Part shown: positions 50,535-63,800 of the stretch, one piece after another
Layout of the letters: the number at the start of each line of letters is the position of its first letter
Position numbering within the stretch: position 1 is the stretch's first letter
NCBI GenBank assembly: GCA_025403435.1
Contig: CM046332.1
Coordinates: forward strand, 1,781,530 to 1,845,529
Length of the DNA stretch: 64,000 nucleotides
Reading direction: 5' to 3'
DNA from: Artocarpus heterophyllus
Taxonomy: Eukaryota; Streptophyta; Magnoliopsida; Rosales; Moraceae
Notes under the pieces: model-generated
Database searches by the model: none
What the model saw: only the letters and a program-made list of their open reading frames with translations
Told to the model about the DNA's origin: nothing
Program-made: the position numbers and the translations under genes

Positions 50535-52226
50535 CATGGTTTTTATATAAATTTGCAAGTTTGTGATCATGTTATATGCATAAATTTTGTGGTCTTAATC
50601 TCTCCTATGCTTGAATTGAATTTTATAGAGAGATGGCACTCTAGGTTTCTATATAATATATATGTTGTCATGGATTATGTGGTGAATGTCTATTAATTAA
50701 TTATGACTGATTAAATCATTGTTTAATTATTAATTAATTAATTAATTCATACTAGTTATGGTTCCTTAGATGTTAGAATATGTATCTAGGTTTTTCATGT
50801 AATTAGATGGCTGGCTATCATCTCTATCTAGGAATTGTTATTTAATTTTAAATTTGTAAGAATTTTGTAATTAAATGATTATTCGGAGAAGATGGAACGA
50901 GAAGTCGGATCTTAAAGATTGATGATGGCGCCTCCAGGTATTTCTTGAGTCTCTAATTTTATGTTTTTGAATTATTGAAAATAGAATTGATGAAATACAT
51001 TAAAGTTGTATTTTCTAGAATGAGGGTTTTCTGCTCGGTCGGCATGCCGGACGTCATAGTTCGACAGGCCGATGGTCAGAGATCGGCAGGCCAGACGTGT
51101 GGTCCGGCAGGCCGACAGTGGGGTAGAAATTCGGGTGCTCTGCCGGCAGGCCGAACCTTCATGGATCGACAAGCTGATTTATCAGATCGGTAGGCCGATG
51201 AAGCATGACCGGCAGGCCGATCACCCAGATCGGCCTGTCGACCGAGAGCTACCAAGTATCCAGAAAAGGTGTAATTTTTTGGTGCAGTTTTAATTTTATT
51301 TTTGAGACGATTCTGAGAAACATTAAATTTGGATATGACCAAAAATATGTAGTATTTGATTCATACAGGATTGAAGACTTGAAGATGGATATTACATGAA
51401 GAAGGATACAGCATGAGGATTCAAGGATGAAGAATCGATAAATGTCTCGATTATTCTCTTGTAATCTTAGTTTTCTATTCTTTAGGGTGGAACCATAATA
51501 TTACGGTTATTATTATTTTGCTTGTAGCTTTGCTTGATTGCTTTGCTTGTCTGCATTATAATATGATTTACCATGTATATTGATAACATGTTATATAGAA
51601 TAGGGAGTGCCGCTTATATTAAAATTATGCATATATTAAAATTATTCATGCATAATTTTAAAATAAAACCTTGATTTCAAAAGATTGAGTGGGAAAAGGT
51701 TTTCGAAGAGAGGACCTAAGGCCTCCATCGTTGGTCCATAGGAAGAACATGGTGGTCCCGACCCCTAGAAAGGGATTTCTATCATGTACCAGATTGGATC
51801 TCTGAAAGGATAAGGTATTTTAGTATGATTTGTGGTTGCACACCGCTAGGTGGTGATTATAAGTCATGGATAAAATATTGAAACAGTTGTTATACACTCA
51901 CGTTAATTTTATTATTAACCTCCCTTAGGAGCTCTGTTAATAAAATTAATGGCCAAAGAAACGATTATTAGTATATGCTGGATCATACGGGTCCTGGATG
52001 ACATATATTAATCAGGAGGGGATCTGTGTTCCTGATTGAATTTGGCATGACTCCCCTAGGAGCTTGTTGAATTCTGAGTTGGGCATTATCGTTGTAAGGT
52101 TGTGATATTTTCAAGGTTTTGACATATAAACACATTTGTATAATTCTACATGATTGTGTTATCTTACTAAACTATTATTATATGTTTGCTTATATTTGGT
52201 ATATGATTCTTTATTGTAGATTGAAA
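50535..52226 (+). other. Untranslated leader of element A
   Basis: 1.7 kb without a supported gene. It holds the inverted-orientation GC array at 51037-51242. A smaller AT-rich portion follows up to the gag ATG at 52227. ORFs of about 60-90 codons over the array are by-products of its repeats. Confidence 0.7.
51037..51242 (-). repeat. 21-bp-period GC motif array in the leader of A, opposite orientation to the LTR array
   Basis: GATCGGCAGGCCGAT-like units occur near 51061, 51082, 51103, 51142, 51164, 51186, 51208 and 51229. They are the reverse complement of the LTR motif (CGGCAGGCCG against CGGCCTGCCG), with spacing of about 21-22 bases and one larger gap. Confidence 0.85.
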
Positions 52227-53060
52227 ATGTCTAAAAATGCTTTATCATCGATACTTGATAAAAACCAATTAACCGGTGAGAACTATAACGATTGGAAACA
52301 GAACCTGGACATCGTCCTATCCTTTGAGAAACTGAAATATGTACTGACAACCCCTTGTCCTCCCGAGCCTATGGGAGACTCAAGTAATGAGTAATTCCAA
52401 GCGTACGACTGCTGGAAAGATGCTAATGATCAGGCCCGCTGCTATGTTATGGCTAGCATGAACAACGTGCTGTAGGCTCAACATCAAGATTATGAGACTG
52501 CGAAGCAGATCTTGGATAATCTTGAGGACATGTTTTGAGGCCAGGCCATAACTAAGCGGCAAGAGGTGCTTCAAAAACTCTTAAACTGTAGACAGAGACT
52601 GGGGACATCTGTAAAGGAGAACATGATGTTGGTCATGGGTTACTTCGCTGAGGCTCAAACCAATGGAGCCAAAATCGATGCTGAAACTCAGATGACTATG
52701 GTCTTTGAAACTCTGTCTAAGGAATTTATTTCGTTTAGAGCTACTTTTAATCTAAGTAATAGATAGGATACGACCTTGACAGAACTAATGAAACAGTTAC
52801 AGGAGTTCAAACTGCTGATCAGGGAGTCTCCTGCTAGTGGCGAGGCTGACATGGTAGTTGCTTTTGGTTCCAATCCTAACTCAGGGAATGAAAAGAACCA
52901 ACAGTCCAAGAATGGGAAGTCTTCTATTCCTGCTACTACCAAGAGCAAGAAGAAGAAGAAGAAGAACCCAAAGAAGCTTAAGTGCTTTTTCTGTGGTAAG
53001 GTCGGGCATATAAAGAAGCATGGCAAGGACTTCCTTTCCAAGGGAGGTAGGTGTGATCTT
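52227..53060 (+). pseudogene. Copia gag, element A
   Basis: The ATG at 52227 opens a Copia gag ('LTGENYNDWKQNL' near the N-terminus). In-frame stops lie at 52392, 52473, 52536 and 52764. The nucleocapsid knuckle near 52984-53023 reads C-x2-C-x4-H-x4-G, so the last zinc ligand Cys is Gly. The capsid would form particles around the element RNA, but this copy cannot make it. Confidence 0.85.
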
Positions 53061-56000
53061 CTATATTTAGAAACTTGTTTGGTTGAGGAATTCAGTGACA
53101 TCTGGGTCATAGATTCCAGTGCAACTAATCATGTTTGTGTTTCTCTACAGGGATTCAAAGAAACGAGAAGTCTGCTATGTGAAGACTTAACGCTTTGGAT
53201 GGGCGATGGATCCTTGATCTCAGCGGAAGCATGGGAGATGTCTATCTTTACTTTGATAATTATAGGAATTTAATTTTGCAAAATTGTTTTTATGTTCCTA
53301 AATTTAAAAGGAATTTAATTTCTATATCTTCTTTATTTAAAGACTCCTACGTGGTATCTTTTAATGAAAAAGTGATGATTCGTAAAAACAAATCTTTTAT
53401 CTGCTCTAGATGGATGCAAAATAATCTATATTTTATCAAACCTAAGATGGACTTGTTGCTTAACGTTGAGATAAATGATAATGACTCAAAACGACTTAAA
53501 ACTTCTCACTCTAATAAGACTTATCTTTGGCATTTGCGCCTTGGCCATATTAATCTGAATAGGATTCAAAGGTTGGTAAGGGATGGACCTTTAAGTCACT
53601 TAAAGGTGGAATCTATAACTCAATGTGAATCTTGTTTGGAGGCTAAAATGACCAAAAGACCATACGGGTCTAAGGGCAATAGGGCCGAAGGGGTTCTAGA
53701 ACTTGTGCATAGTGATGTTTGCGGACCGATGAACATTCGGGCACGAGGAGGGTATGAGTACTTTGTCACTTTTATTGACGATTACTAAAGATATGGGTAT
53801 GTGTACCTGATGCACCACAAAAGCGAAACTTATGATAAATTCAGGGAGTTTTGGGTTGAAGTGGAAAAGCAATTGGGTAGACCCATAAAGGCACTTCGAT
53901 CTGATCGAGGTGGGGAATACCTTTCTGATGAGTTCTTGGGAAACTTGTTAGAGAATGAGATTTTATCCCATTTGACTGCGCCGAGCACTCTGCAGCAGAA
54001 TGGCGTAGCAGAGAGAAGGAATAGGACTTTGTTGGACATGATTCGGTCCATGATGAGTTATTCATCATTGCCTTTATCCTTTTGGGGATATGCACTACAA
54101 ACCGCATGTTATCTTTTGAACAATGTGCCTTCAAAATCAGTTCCTAAAACTCCTCACGAGTTGTGGACAAGACGGAAGACATCCTTAAACCAAATTCGCA
54201 TATGGGGATGTCCAGCTCATGTCCTGTTTAAGGATCCAAATAAGTTGAAAGCACGTTCGGAAGTTTGCGTGTTTGTAGGATACCCAAAAGGGACTAAAGG
54301 GGGTTATTTTTATAACCTAAAGGAAAATAAAGTCATGGTTTCAACTAATGCAACTTTCCTAGAGGAGAGTTACATGGATGACTTTAAACCTCGAGGCAAA
54401 GTGGTGCTTGAGGAGTTAAGGGGTGATTCGTTCACTCTAGATGTTCCGAACGAAACCATTCCGATCGGTGTAGAAAAACCAAACAAACCTGAACAACAAC
54501 ATCAGGGGCTTCGGTGTAGTGGGAGGATCAGGTGTCAACCTGAGAGGTATATGTTCAATGGGAAGGTCTTCTTGGCTGAACCAGATGAACATGAACGGGA
54601 TCCTTATACTTACACAGAAGCTATGTAGGATGTTGATTCAAGACTCTGGACAGAGGCCATGAACATAGAGATGAAGTCTATGGAGACTAATCGGGTCTGG
54701 GAGCTTGTGGATCTTCTCGAAGGGGTAAAACCCATAGGGTGTAAGTGGATCTACAAGAGGAAAAGAGGAGTAGATGGAAAGGTCGAAACCTTTAAGGCTA
54801 GACTGGTAGCTAAGGGTTATACGCAAAAGGAAGGAATCGATTATGAGGAAGCCTTTTCGCCTGTAGCCATGCTTAAGTCTATCCGGATTCTCTTGTCCAT
54901 AGTTGCCGCTCTCGACTATGAGATTTGGCAGATGGATGTCAAGACGGCTTTTCTGAATGGCTATCTTGATGAGTCCATTTATATGGAACAACCTGACGGG
55001 TTCAAGGTCGCGGGTCAAGAGGGTAAGGTTTGTAAGCGGCTAAAGTCTATTTATGGACTTAAGTAGGCTTCTCATTCATGGAACATAAGATTTGATCAAG
55101 TGATCAAGACTTATGGGCTCTCACAAAACGTGGATGAACCATGTGTTTACAAACACATTAAGGATGGGAAGGTGGTTTTTCTACTGCTCTATATAGATGA
55201 CATTCTACTAATTGGCGATGACGTTGGGGCGTTGTCATCGGTCAAATTATGGTTGACCAAGCAGTTTGACATGATGGACTTGGGTGAGGCTAATTTTGTT
55301 CTCGGTATCCAGATCTTTTGGGATAGGAAGAACAAAATGATAGCTTTGTCTCAGGTTGGCTACATAGATAAAATTCTCAGGAGGTTTGTAATGCAGGATT
55401 CCAAGAAAGGTGGGCAACCATCTAGGTCTGGAATTACTCTTTCCAAGAAAGACTCTCCAAAGTCTTATGAAGAAAAAGAATGCATGAAGAAGGTGCCTTA
55501 TGCTTTGGTAGTGGGTAGTCTCATGTATGCCATGTTTTGCACACGACCGGATATTAGCTATGCGGTCAGGATTGTAAGTCGATTTCAGGCGGATCCAGGA
55601 CCGAACCATTGGGTTACGGTAAAGCATATTTTCAAGTACATGAGAAGGACTTGAGGGTATATGCTTGTGTATTCGGGTGAGGATTTAACTCCTCTAGGAT
55701 ACACTGATTTAGATTTTCAATCATGTCTGGATTCTAGGAAATTGACTTTAGGGTTTGTGTTTACTCTGGGTGGCGGTGCCATCAGTTGAAGAAGTGCGAA
55801 GCAAGATTGCACTTCAGATTCAACGATGGAGACCGAGTATGTGGCGGCTAGTGATGCTTTGAAAGAAGCAGTGTGGCTCCGTAAGTTCTTTGGGGATCTT
55901 GAGGTAGTTCCTGGTATGGATAAAACGGTATCACTGTACTGTGATAACAGTGTGGCGGTAGCTAATGCTAAGGAACCAAGATTTCACAAGAAGAGTAAGC

Positions 56001-56155
56001 ATATTAATCGGAAGTATCATGTGATAAAGGACTTTGTTGAGGGTGAGCATGTCACGGTGTGCAAGATCGCGTCAGAGGACAATTTAGCTGATCCATTTAT
56101 GAAGACACTTACTGGAAGAGTCTTCAAGAGGCGTGTGGAAGCTATGGGGATGTGA
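53061..56155 (+). pseudogene. Copia pol (protease, integrase, reverse transcriptase, RNase H), element A
   Basis: Protease: the active-site motif reads D-S-S instead of D-S-G (near 53113). A one-base loss at about 53231 shifts the frame. Integrase: His/Cys zinc region about 53530-53640, then a core with 'SDVCGPM', 'LRSDRGGEY' and E at D-x35-E spacing. Reverse transcriptase: 'GCKWIYKRK', '[12 protein letters not shown]', the YIDD box at 55190-55201. RNase H: 55652-56155 with 'YCDNS' and 'KYHVIKDFV'. Stops: 53786, 54626 (Gln), 55064 (Gln), 55652 (Arg) and a TGA at the Trp of 'SWRS' near 55788. It was originally one continuous frame with gag. Confidence 0.9.
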
Positions 56156-56175
56156 AATTCACTGTATTTACTCAC

Positions 56176-56193
56176 TTAGTGCAACTGGAAGAT
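56176..56193 (+). other. Polypurine tract region of A
   Basis: GTGCAACTGGAAGAT precedes the 3' LTR. It is a weak, interrupted purine tract compared with GTGCAAGTGAGAGAT in element C. Confidence 0.5.
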
Positions 56194-58232
56194 TGTTAGA
56201 CATGTATGCCCTAAGGAGTAAAAATGTAATACGTTTTTGGAGATATTTTTATCAATAAAAAATTTATTCATTTATATATATCAAATCTTGTCCTCTTTAC
56301 GTTCATATTTGTTGAATGTATGATAAGCAAACAGTTGTCTGAGACTGTCGGTCTAAACCATAACAATTGGGCATATGATGGACTGATTATGCGGAAGACA
56401 CGATCCTTAAGGTGACGGTCTAAAACATATGATCTGCAATCGAGGGAATAAAGTTGGGTGCTTTATTTATGTAAAGATTGTTATGTTGTCTATATCCCTT
56501 ATGGGAGATGGTTTGTCTTGACCATCGGAGTTGGACTCCATGAATAGAAACATTGGCACGTTGTCATAGGTGACGATGTGTTGGATCGGGACAAAAAGTG
56601 AATTGATTTGGATTAATAATTCTGTCTTTGCAAATCGATTCACTTTAGACAGTCATTTGTATTGTATCTTAATCCTGAGATGAATAGTGGGCTTGTTATC
56701 TCGACTTGTGTCTTTTGATGTACCAAAGGGTGACACCCACATCTCAATAGTGGTATGCATGCCGGTACGTTGTAGGCATGACTCTTGATAGCGTAGACTT
56801 GTTATTCATAGATATGGAATCCATAGCTCCTCTTTAGGAGTAATGATATCCTCTTATATGCGTTGTCCTGTAATTGAAAATCTGGAGCACTCAACCATTT
56901 GGATGCATAGGTGTAACCGAATGGTATACTATCTTTAAATGGTAAGTTTTCTAATGGTGAGAAAATAGAACGTAAGATAAAAATAATCGGGAAGGTAAGA
57001 CAGAACTTATTCTTAAGCCGATTATGGATGATCATATGGGGATGCGATACACTATGATATGTCATGGAGACTTAGCTACACGAGCTTCGTAATTCTATAA
57101 AGTTCGAGAGTGCAGCTCCAAGCTTTTAGTGGAGTAGCGTTGGAGTTGATAATTGTGAAATGTATATTTTGGATATTGGGTTTGATGATTATCATAAGCT
57201 TGAACTTTATAGGTCCATTTTGGTCCCCTTTGCTAGCTCACAAAATCTTGTAACAACACGACGTGCTTTTCCAATAATTGGTGACTTACGTCGGATTTAT
57301 CAGATTGGTTTAAAATTTGGAAGAATTAAATAATTCATGTCTGTTTATCGTTTGAATTAATTTTGTAAGAAATTAGTTCGAGATAAACTTGTTGAATTAT
57401 TGCGATCAGATAATTCTTGTCTGTTTATCGGTTGGTTTAATTTTGGACAAATTAGATTAAGATAAACTTGTAGAAATATTGTGAATTGATTTATTTTCTT
57501 AGAGATTATCTTGATAAAGTTTGTTTTGATTAGATAACTTCTCTATTGGGTTATTTGAATCAAAACTGAGACTTTATCTTATAGAATCTCGTGTGGAAAA
57601 TAAGAGATCTGCGGAGATTTTTTCTCAGGAGTTCAGCCTGCCGGATGACGTGTTCGGCCTGTCGATGGGGCCTGTTCGGCCTACCGATCAGCGAGAGATA
57701 AGATTACGCATTTTAACGCGGATCTTATCAGATATTGATCCAAACTTGATTTTGTTTCGAGTTTTTGAGACCTAATCTGATAAGGACTAACCCTAGGATC
57801 AATAGCTATAAAAAGAGAGTGAGTCTTATGATTTATTCAGATCAATTTGAGAGATCAATAAAGATCAATTTGAGAGATTAAGAGTGATACTCTTTTAGTG
57901 AGCATCTCAAAACTCCCTGAGAGCTTTTGTTTACAAATCACAAACACTAGCTTTGGGTTCTCTCTATTGGTTGGAAGGAGAGTCACCGGTGGAAGAGCTG
58001 TACGTGTAAGCCCATACTCACTCCGGTTCTAGATAGAGAATAGCAAAGAAGACTAGTTGGTTGAGGCTCTTCTGGAACGTTACTTCTCTACACACGTTGC
58101 GGAGGTTCTTCGGCACACAGAGGTTAGTAAGATCTGTCTAATTTATACATATAACATGTCAAACTTATGTTTTGGAAATTACTCTGATGAATTTTTTTTT
58201 TTAAAATTTCGCTGCACACTTTGTTTCCAACA
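56194..58232 (+). repeat. 3' LTR of element A
   Basis: 2039 bp. Its GC array has three units (57634, 57655, 57677) against four in the 5' LTR. TATA box at 57807-57815. Confidence 0.92.
57807..57815 (+). promoter_or_regulatory. TATA box in the 3' LTR of A
   Basis: TATAAAAAG, conserved with 50098. Confidence 0.6.
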
Positions 58233-58237
58233 TTTTA
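58233..58237. repeat. Target-site duplication of element A, right copy (TTTTA)
   Basis: Matches 48482-48486. Confidence 0.88.
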
Positions 58238-58245
58238 TTCCAACA
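58238..58245 (+). repeat. Terminal eight bases of the 5' LTR of G
   Basis: TTCCAACA completes the LTR interrupted at 48486 and is followed two bases later by the primer site. Confidence 0.8.
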
Positions 58246-58247
58246 AA

Positions 58248-58259
58248 TGGCATCAGAGC
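58248..58259 (+). other. Primer-binding site of G (one-base variant)
   Basis: TGGCATCAGAGC differs from the initiator-Met primer site TGGTATCAGAGC by one T-to-C change. Confidence 0.75.
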
Positions 58260-60046
58260 GGGTTATAACATATATAATTTTAATTAACATGATTTTATTT
58301 TGATAATATCGTATTCTTGATGCATGTATGTGGGCACTTTGTATTGTTGCAATTTTTGTTCATAAGATGAATGGTTATTTTATGAATGAATTTTAAGTCG
58401 TTAATTATATGGTCCTTTTAGATTGATAATTTTATTCTCAGTTTGATTAGATCAAATCTATATAAACCCATAAGAGGTATATATATGTATATATTTTATA
58501 ATTTGTTATTATTATTATTATTATTATTTCTCCTTCACCTACCATATACGTACACTTCCATCCACGAAAGTTGCCTTCATTAATGTGCATTTAATGCACC
58601 TGACGTGTGAAACTACCATTAACACAAAAAAGGGAACCACCTGGAAACATTTACGTGCATTTAATGCACCTGTGGCTATTTAATGCACTTCAAGTGCATT
58701 TATAAAAAAAAAGGTGATGACATAAGCGTTGTTAATGCACTCTAATGTGCAACACAGAGGGCGGAATTTTTTTTTACTTTTCATGTCCACTGCACGTGAA
58801 GAAGATGAAGAAGAAGAAGTCTATTGGGTCACCTGGCCCAGTTGAGAACCTGGAGCAGGGATAACCTAATAGATTGTTGTACAGTAAACCACTAGATGAA
58901 GCCTTCTAAAAAGAAGTAGGGATATATGTATAATTACAAGAAGACCCCTGTAATTTTTCTTATTTTTTTATGGGTTGTAATTTTAATTATCCAAAAGGAC
59001 CCTGTCAAAAATCCATTGTTTATTTCATGCTTTATTTTCATGTGATGATTTTGATAATATGTTCATGCATTATAACATGTCATCTAGGAAAGTGCTCACT
59101 TATAGTTATTATAACATGACATGCATACACTTGCATATTATTTTTTTATAAATGAATTTATAAAATGATTTAATATGTGTTAGAATTAATTTAATGAGAT
59201 TAAATTAATTGGGTTGGTTTTATAGAATTTTAATTTATTAATCAACCGAATAATGTAAATTTAGTTTTAATAGTTAAGACTTGATAAAATTCACATTAAT
59301 TCTAAGTTATCTAATTTTAAATTGTTTAATATTGGATAACTTAGATAATTCATAATAAATTTAATTTTTAGAAAATCTGGTAATTTATTTAAGTATAAAA
59401 AGAATGAGATTCTATTAATACAAAATATAACCAAGTAATTAAATTTTTTTTATTTACTAGACTTATGAAACATATGATATTTTATAAGATAAAACACAAC
59501 ATTCTAAAATAATAAGTAAGAGAAGGTAATATTAAAATATAACCTATGGTCTTCACTATTAGCACAACACCATAAGATTTAAGTGGCGCCTTGCGACACT
59601 TTGATTTTGTCCTCCCTACAGAGGGTGTCCATTTAAATCAATAACAAGGTTAGCTTCCAAGAGATAGGATTTTACAATGTATTTCAAAATTGATCTATTC
59701 TACGGTGACAATTTTGAGTTAAGTTATTATGGGTCACACTTATAAAGATATAATTAAATTGTTAATTATATCTTGACCAAAATAAATAGTTATTAATAAA
59801 TATAGAACATATGAGATATTTTGAATATATTTGTTAATTGAAAATGCCTCAATTTAATTCATAAATAATTTGACCTACCTTACGGCGGCACTTTATTTAT
59901 TAAAATTGAATAATCGTGGAATTAGTAAAATATTTTTGTGTTTTTCCATATGCATCATGCATCACGTTTACTATTCCAAAACATATATTTATGATGTTTA
60001 TGCAACCATTTACTTTATGTCATTTTATTTATGTTTTACAGCTATA
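58260..60046 (+). other. Untranslated leader of element G
   Basis: AT-rich with no supported gene. GTGCATTTAATGCAC-like words are repeated at 58580-58740. Confidence 0.6.
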
Positions 60047-60880
60047 ATGTCTAATCTAATCATCGCTATTCTCTCAAATGAAAAATTAACCGGAGATAAT
60101 TTTGTCAAGTGGAAGAGTAACATGAACATGGTACTAATTTGCAAAAATTACAAGTTTGTCCTGATGGAGGAATGCCCTCCATCGCCTGCTGCCAATGCTC
60201 CTTGTAATGTACGAGAAGCATATGATCATTGTATCAAGGCAAACAACAAGGCCCACTGTTTCCTTTTGGCTGGCATGTCTGACGTGCTTAGGATGAACCA
60301 CGAAAGCATGAAAACTGCTTTTGAGATAATGCAGTCTCTACAAGACATGTTTGGCAAACCTTCTAAAAAGGCACGCCATGAAGTCGTTAAGGCTGTAATG
60401 AATGCCAAAATGAAGACAGGGACCTTGGTTAGAGAACATGTTCTCAACATGGTTAACTATCTCCATGAGGCCAAAGTGAATGAAGCGGTGATAGATGAAG
60501 CCATACAGGTGGGAATGATTTTGGAAACCACCCTATCCCCTATGTTCCTTCAGTTTAAAAGCAACTATTTCATGAACAAGTTGAAATATAATATGATTGA
60601 GTTGCTTGATGAGCTGCAAACCTTCGAGTCTATTTTGAAAGAAAAGACTAAAAAAGCTGAGGCAAATGTTGTAGAAGCTCAACCCTCCTCTTCTGCTCGA
60701 AAGAATAAGAAGAGGAAGAGAACTGAAGGAAATGGTAAGTCTAAGAATGGAGGTCAACCTAAGAAGAACAAAAGCAACAACAAGAACTCAAAGCAAAAGA
60801 AGCCCAAAGGAAAATGTTTCCACTGCGGTGTAGTTGGGCACTAGAAGAGAAACTACAAGAAGTATCTTCAAGAGCTCAAA
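60047..60880 (+). pseudogene. Copia gag, element G
   Basis: ATG 60047 (in a longer open frame from 59870) opens a gag with 'LTGDNFVKWKSNMN' near its start and a Lys-rich linker before a zinc knuckle at about 60814-60860. There TAG at 60842 replaces the residue after His (Trp expected), and the last Cys appears as Tyr. Capsid coding is otherwise uninterrupted for about 265 codons, the best preserved part of G. Confidence 0.85.
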
Positions 60881-63800
60881 GAAAGAAGAACAACGATAAA
60901 TTAGATTGACTCATTTTAGAAGCTTGTTTAGTTAAAGATGATACTTCACCTTGGATAATTGATTTAGAGGCAACTAACCATGTTTGTTCTTCTTTGCAGA
61001 TGCTTAGTTCTTCAAGGGAGCTTGTTGAAAGGGAACAAACGATGAGAGTGAGAACGAGAGAGGTTGTTTCAGCATGAGCAGTAAGAGTTGTTAAACTTTA
61101 TTTTAGAAATAAGTTTTTAATTTTAGACAATGTTTATTACATTCCTAGTTTTCGTAGAAACTTGATTTCTATTTTTAGGTTGTTTGAACAAATGTTTAAT
61201 GTTTCTTTTAATAATAATTATGTTAATATTTCTAGAAATAGTTTGGATATTTGTTTTGTGTATCTGGAACATAGGCTTTACACCTTGAGGCCAAACGAAA
61301 AATCACTGCTTAATACTAAAATGTTCAAAGTTGAACAACCAAAACCCAAGAAGTAGAAGGTTTCTTCTGATAATGAAACATACCTATGGCACCTTAGATT
61401 AGGTTATGTTAACCTTGACAGAATTAATAGACTAGTAAAGGGTGGTCCTTTAAAAGAACTAAAAGTTAGTTCTCTAACAGTTTGTGAATCTTGTCTTAAA
61501 GGTAAAATGACTAAGAGAACTTTCTCTGCAAAAGGCAAAAGGGCTAAGGAACCACTTGAGCTAATACATTTGGACGTCTGTGATCCATTGAATGTACAAG
61601 CACATGGTGGTTACGAATATTTTGTCACATTTATTGACGATTATTCGAGGTATGGATACATGTACCTAATGCAAAGGAAATTTGAAACTTTTTGAAAGTT
61701 CAAAGAATTCCAAGCGGAAGCTGAAAAGCAATTAAGAAAGATGGTGAAGACTCTTCGATCTGATCAAGGAGGGGAATACCTTGATACTGAATTCAAGGAC
61801 TATATGATAGAACATGGTATTCTATCACAACTCACCGCACCTAGAACACCACAACAAAATGGTGTTGCAGAGAGAAGAAATCGGACGTTGCTTGATATGG
61901 TGAGATCCATGCTCAGCTATTCATCATTACCCACTTCATTTTGGGGATATACACTACAAACTATAGCATATCTTCTAAACATAGTTCCATCTAAGTCTAT
62001 TCCAAAAACATCTTTAGAGTTATGGAATGGTTGCAAACCTAGTATGCGACATATTCGTATATTGGAGTGTCTAGCACATGTGCTAAAAGAAAAGACCAGA
62101 AAGCTGAAACCATGTTCTGAAGTATGCTTGTTTGTGGGATGCCCAAAGGGAACGAGGGGAGGTTTGTTTTATAGTCCACAAGAAAAGAAGGTATTTGTAT
62201 CGACAAATGCCACTTTTTTTGAGAATGATTATATGACAAACTATAAACCTTGTAGCAAAGATGTACTTGAAGAGTTACTTTCTGATCAAATCAAACCGCA
62301 ACTGACAACCATTGTTGAAGGACAAAATGAGAAGACCACATCTCCAAATTAGAATGTCATACCAGCTCGACGTAGTAGGAGAGTTGTGAGACCACCTGCT
62401 CGCTACAAAGAAATTGGAGAAGCACATGTTGCTATCTCTGATAATGGTGAGGATGATCCTTTGACATATCGTGATGCAATGGAAGATTCTAAGAAGGAGA
62501 AATGGCTGGTGGCTATGAACCTTGAAATGGAGTCTATGTACTCTAATTCAGCATGGGAACTTGTAGATCTACCTAAAGGGATAAAACCCATAGGGTGTAA
62601 ATCTATTTACAAGAAAAAAAAAAAGGAGTGGATGGGAAAGTTGAGACTTTCAAAGCTAGGTTTGTGGCAAAGGGTTATATCCAAGAGAAGGGAGTTGACT
62701 ATGAAGAAACTTTCTCGCCCGTAGCTATGCCTAAGTCCATTCAGATTCTTTTACCCATTGTTGTATATCTTGATTATGAGATATGAAAAATAGATGTCAA
62801 GACTGCCTTTTTGAATAGCTATCTTGAGGTGAGCATTTATATAGTGCAACTAGAAGGGTTTGTAGTAAAAGGTCAAGAGCAAAAGGTTTGCAAGTTGCAA
62901 AGGTCCATCTATGGACTCAAATAAGCTTCAAGATCATAAAACCTAAGATTTGATGAAGCTATCAAGTCTTATGGTTTCGATCAAAATATTGATGAACCTT
63001 GTGTATACAAGTACATCAAAGATAAGAAGGTGGTCTTCTTAGTTCTTTATGTAGATGATATCCTACTCATTGGGAATGATGTAGGGATATTATCTAATGT
63101 AAAGAAATGGCTCGCCAAACAATTCCAAATGAAAGATTTGGGAGAAGCAAGTTATGTTCTTGGATTTCAACTCATAAGAGATCACAAAAATAAACTGTTG
63201 GTGCTTTCTTAGGCATCGTATATCGATAAGATGATTATTAGATTTTTGATGTAAAACTCCAAGAAAGGTAATTAACCTACACGTCATAGAGTTTATCTTT
63301 CAAAAAAGCAGTGTCCTAAGACACCTCAAGAGGAAGAATACATGAGACGAGTACCTATGCATCTGCAATGGGAAGTCTAATGTACGCCATGTTGTGTACA
63401 AGACTTGACATTTACTATGCGGTGGGTATAGTCAGTCGGTATCAATCCAACCCAGAATTAGATCATTGGGTAGCAGTTAAACATATTCTCAAGTATCTCA
63501 GGAGAACGAGAAACTATATGCTGGTATGTTCTGATGAGAATTTGATTCCCATTGGATACACTGATTTTGATTTTCAATTAGATAAAGATATACGTAAATC
63601 TACATCTGGATCAATGTTTACTTTTGGTGGTTGAGCCATAGTTTGGAGAAGCACTTAACAATCATGTATTGCTGATTCGACTTTGGAAGCTGAATATGTG
63701 GCTGCTTGTGAAGTAGCTAAAGAAGCTGTTTAGCTTCGTAAGTTCTTAAGTGATTTGGAAGTCGTTTCAGGCATGGATAATCCACTCACATTGTATTGTG

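Larger units (their letters stand above)
48487..58232 (+). mobile_element. Copia LTR retrotransposon A, structurally complete
   Basis: 9.75 kb, LTRs of 2034 and 2039 bp (TGTTAGACATG...TTTCCAACA), TTTTA duplications, initiator-Met primer site, a single gag-pol reading frame in Copia order (gag, protease, integrase, reverse transcriptase, RNase H). The polyprotein has one frameshift and at least nine stops, so it is not autonomous. The LTRs differ at scattered positions and in motif copy number, so it is older than elements D and E but younger than G. Confidence 0.93.

Noticed and set aside
50972..51342. Overlapping ORFs with Arg/Gly-rich repeats in the leader of A
   Set aside because: All frames across a 21-bp (7-codon) periodic array stay open automatically. 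No start context or family resemblance.
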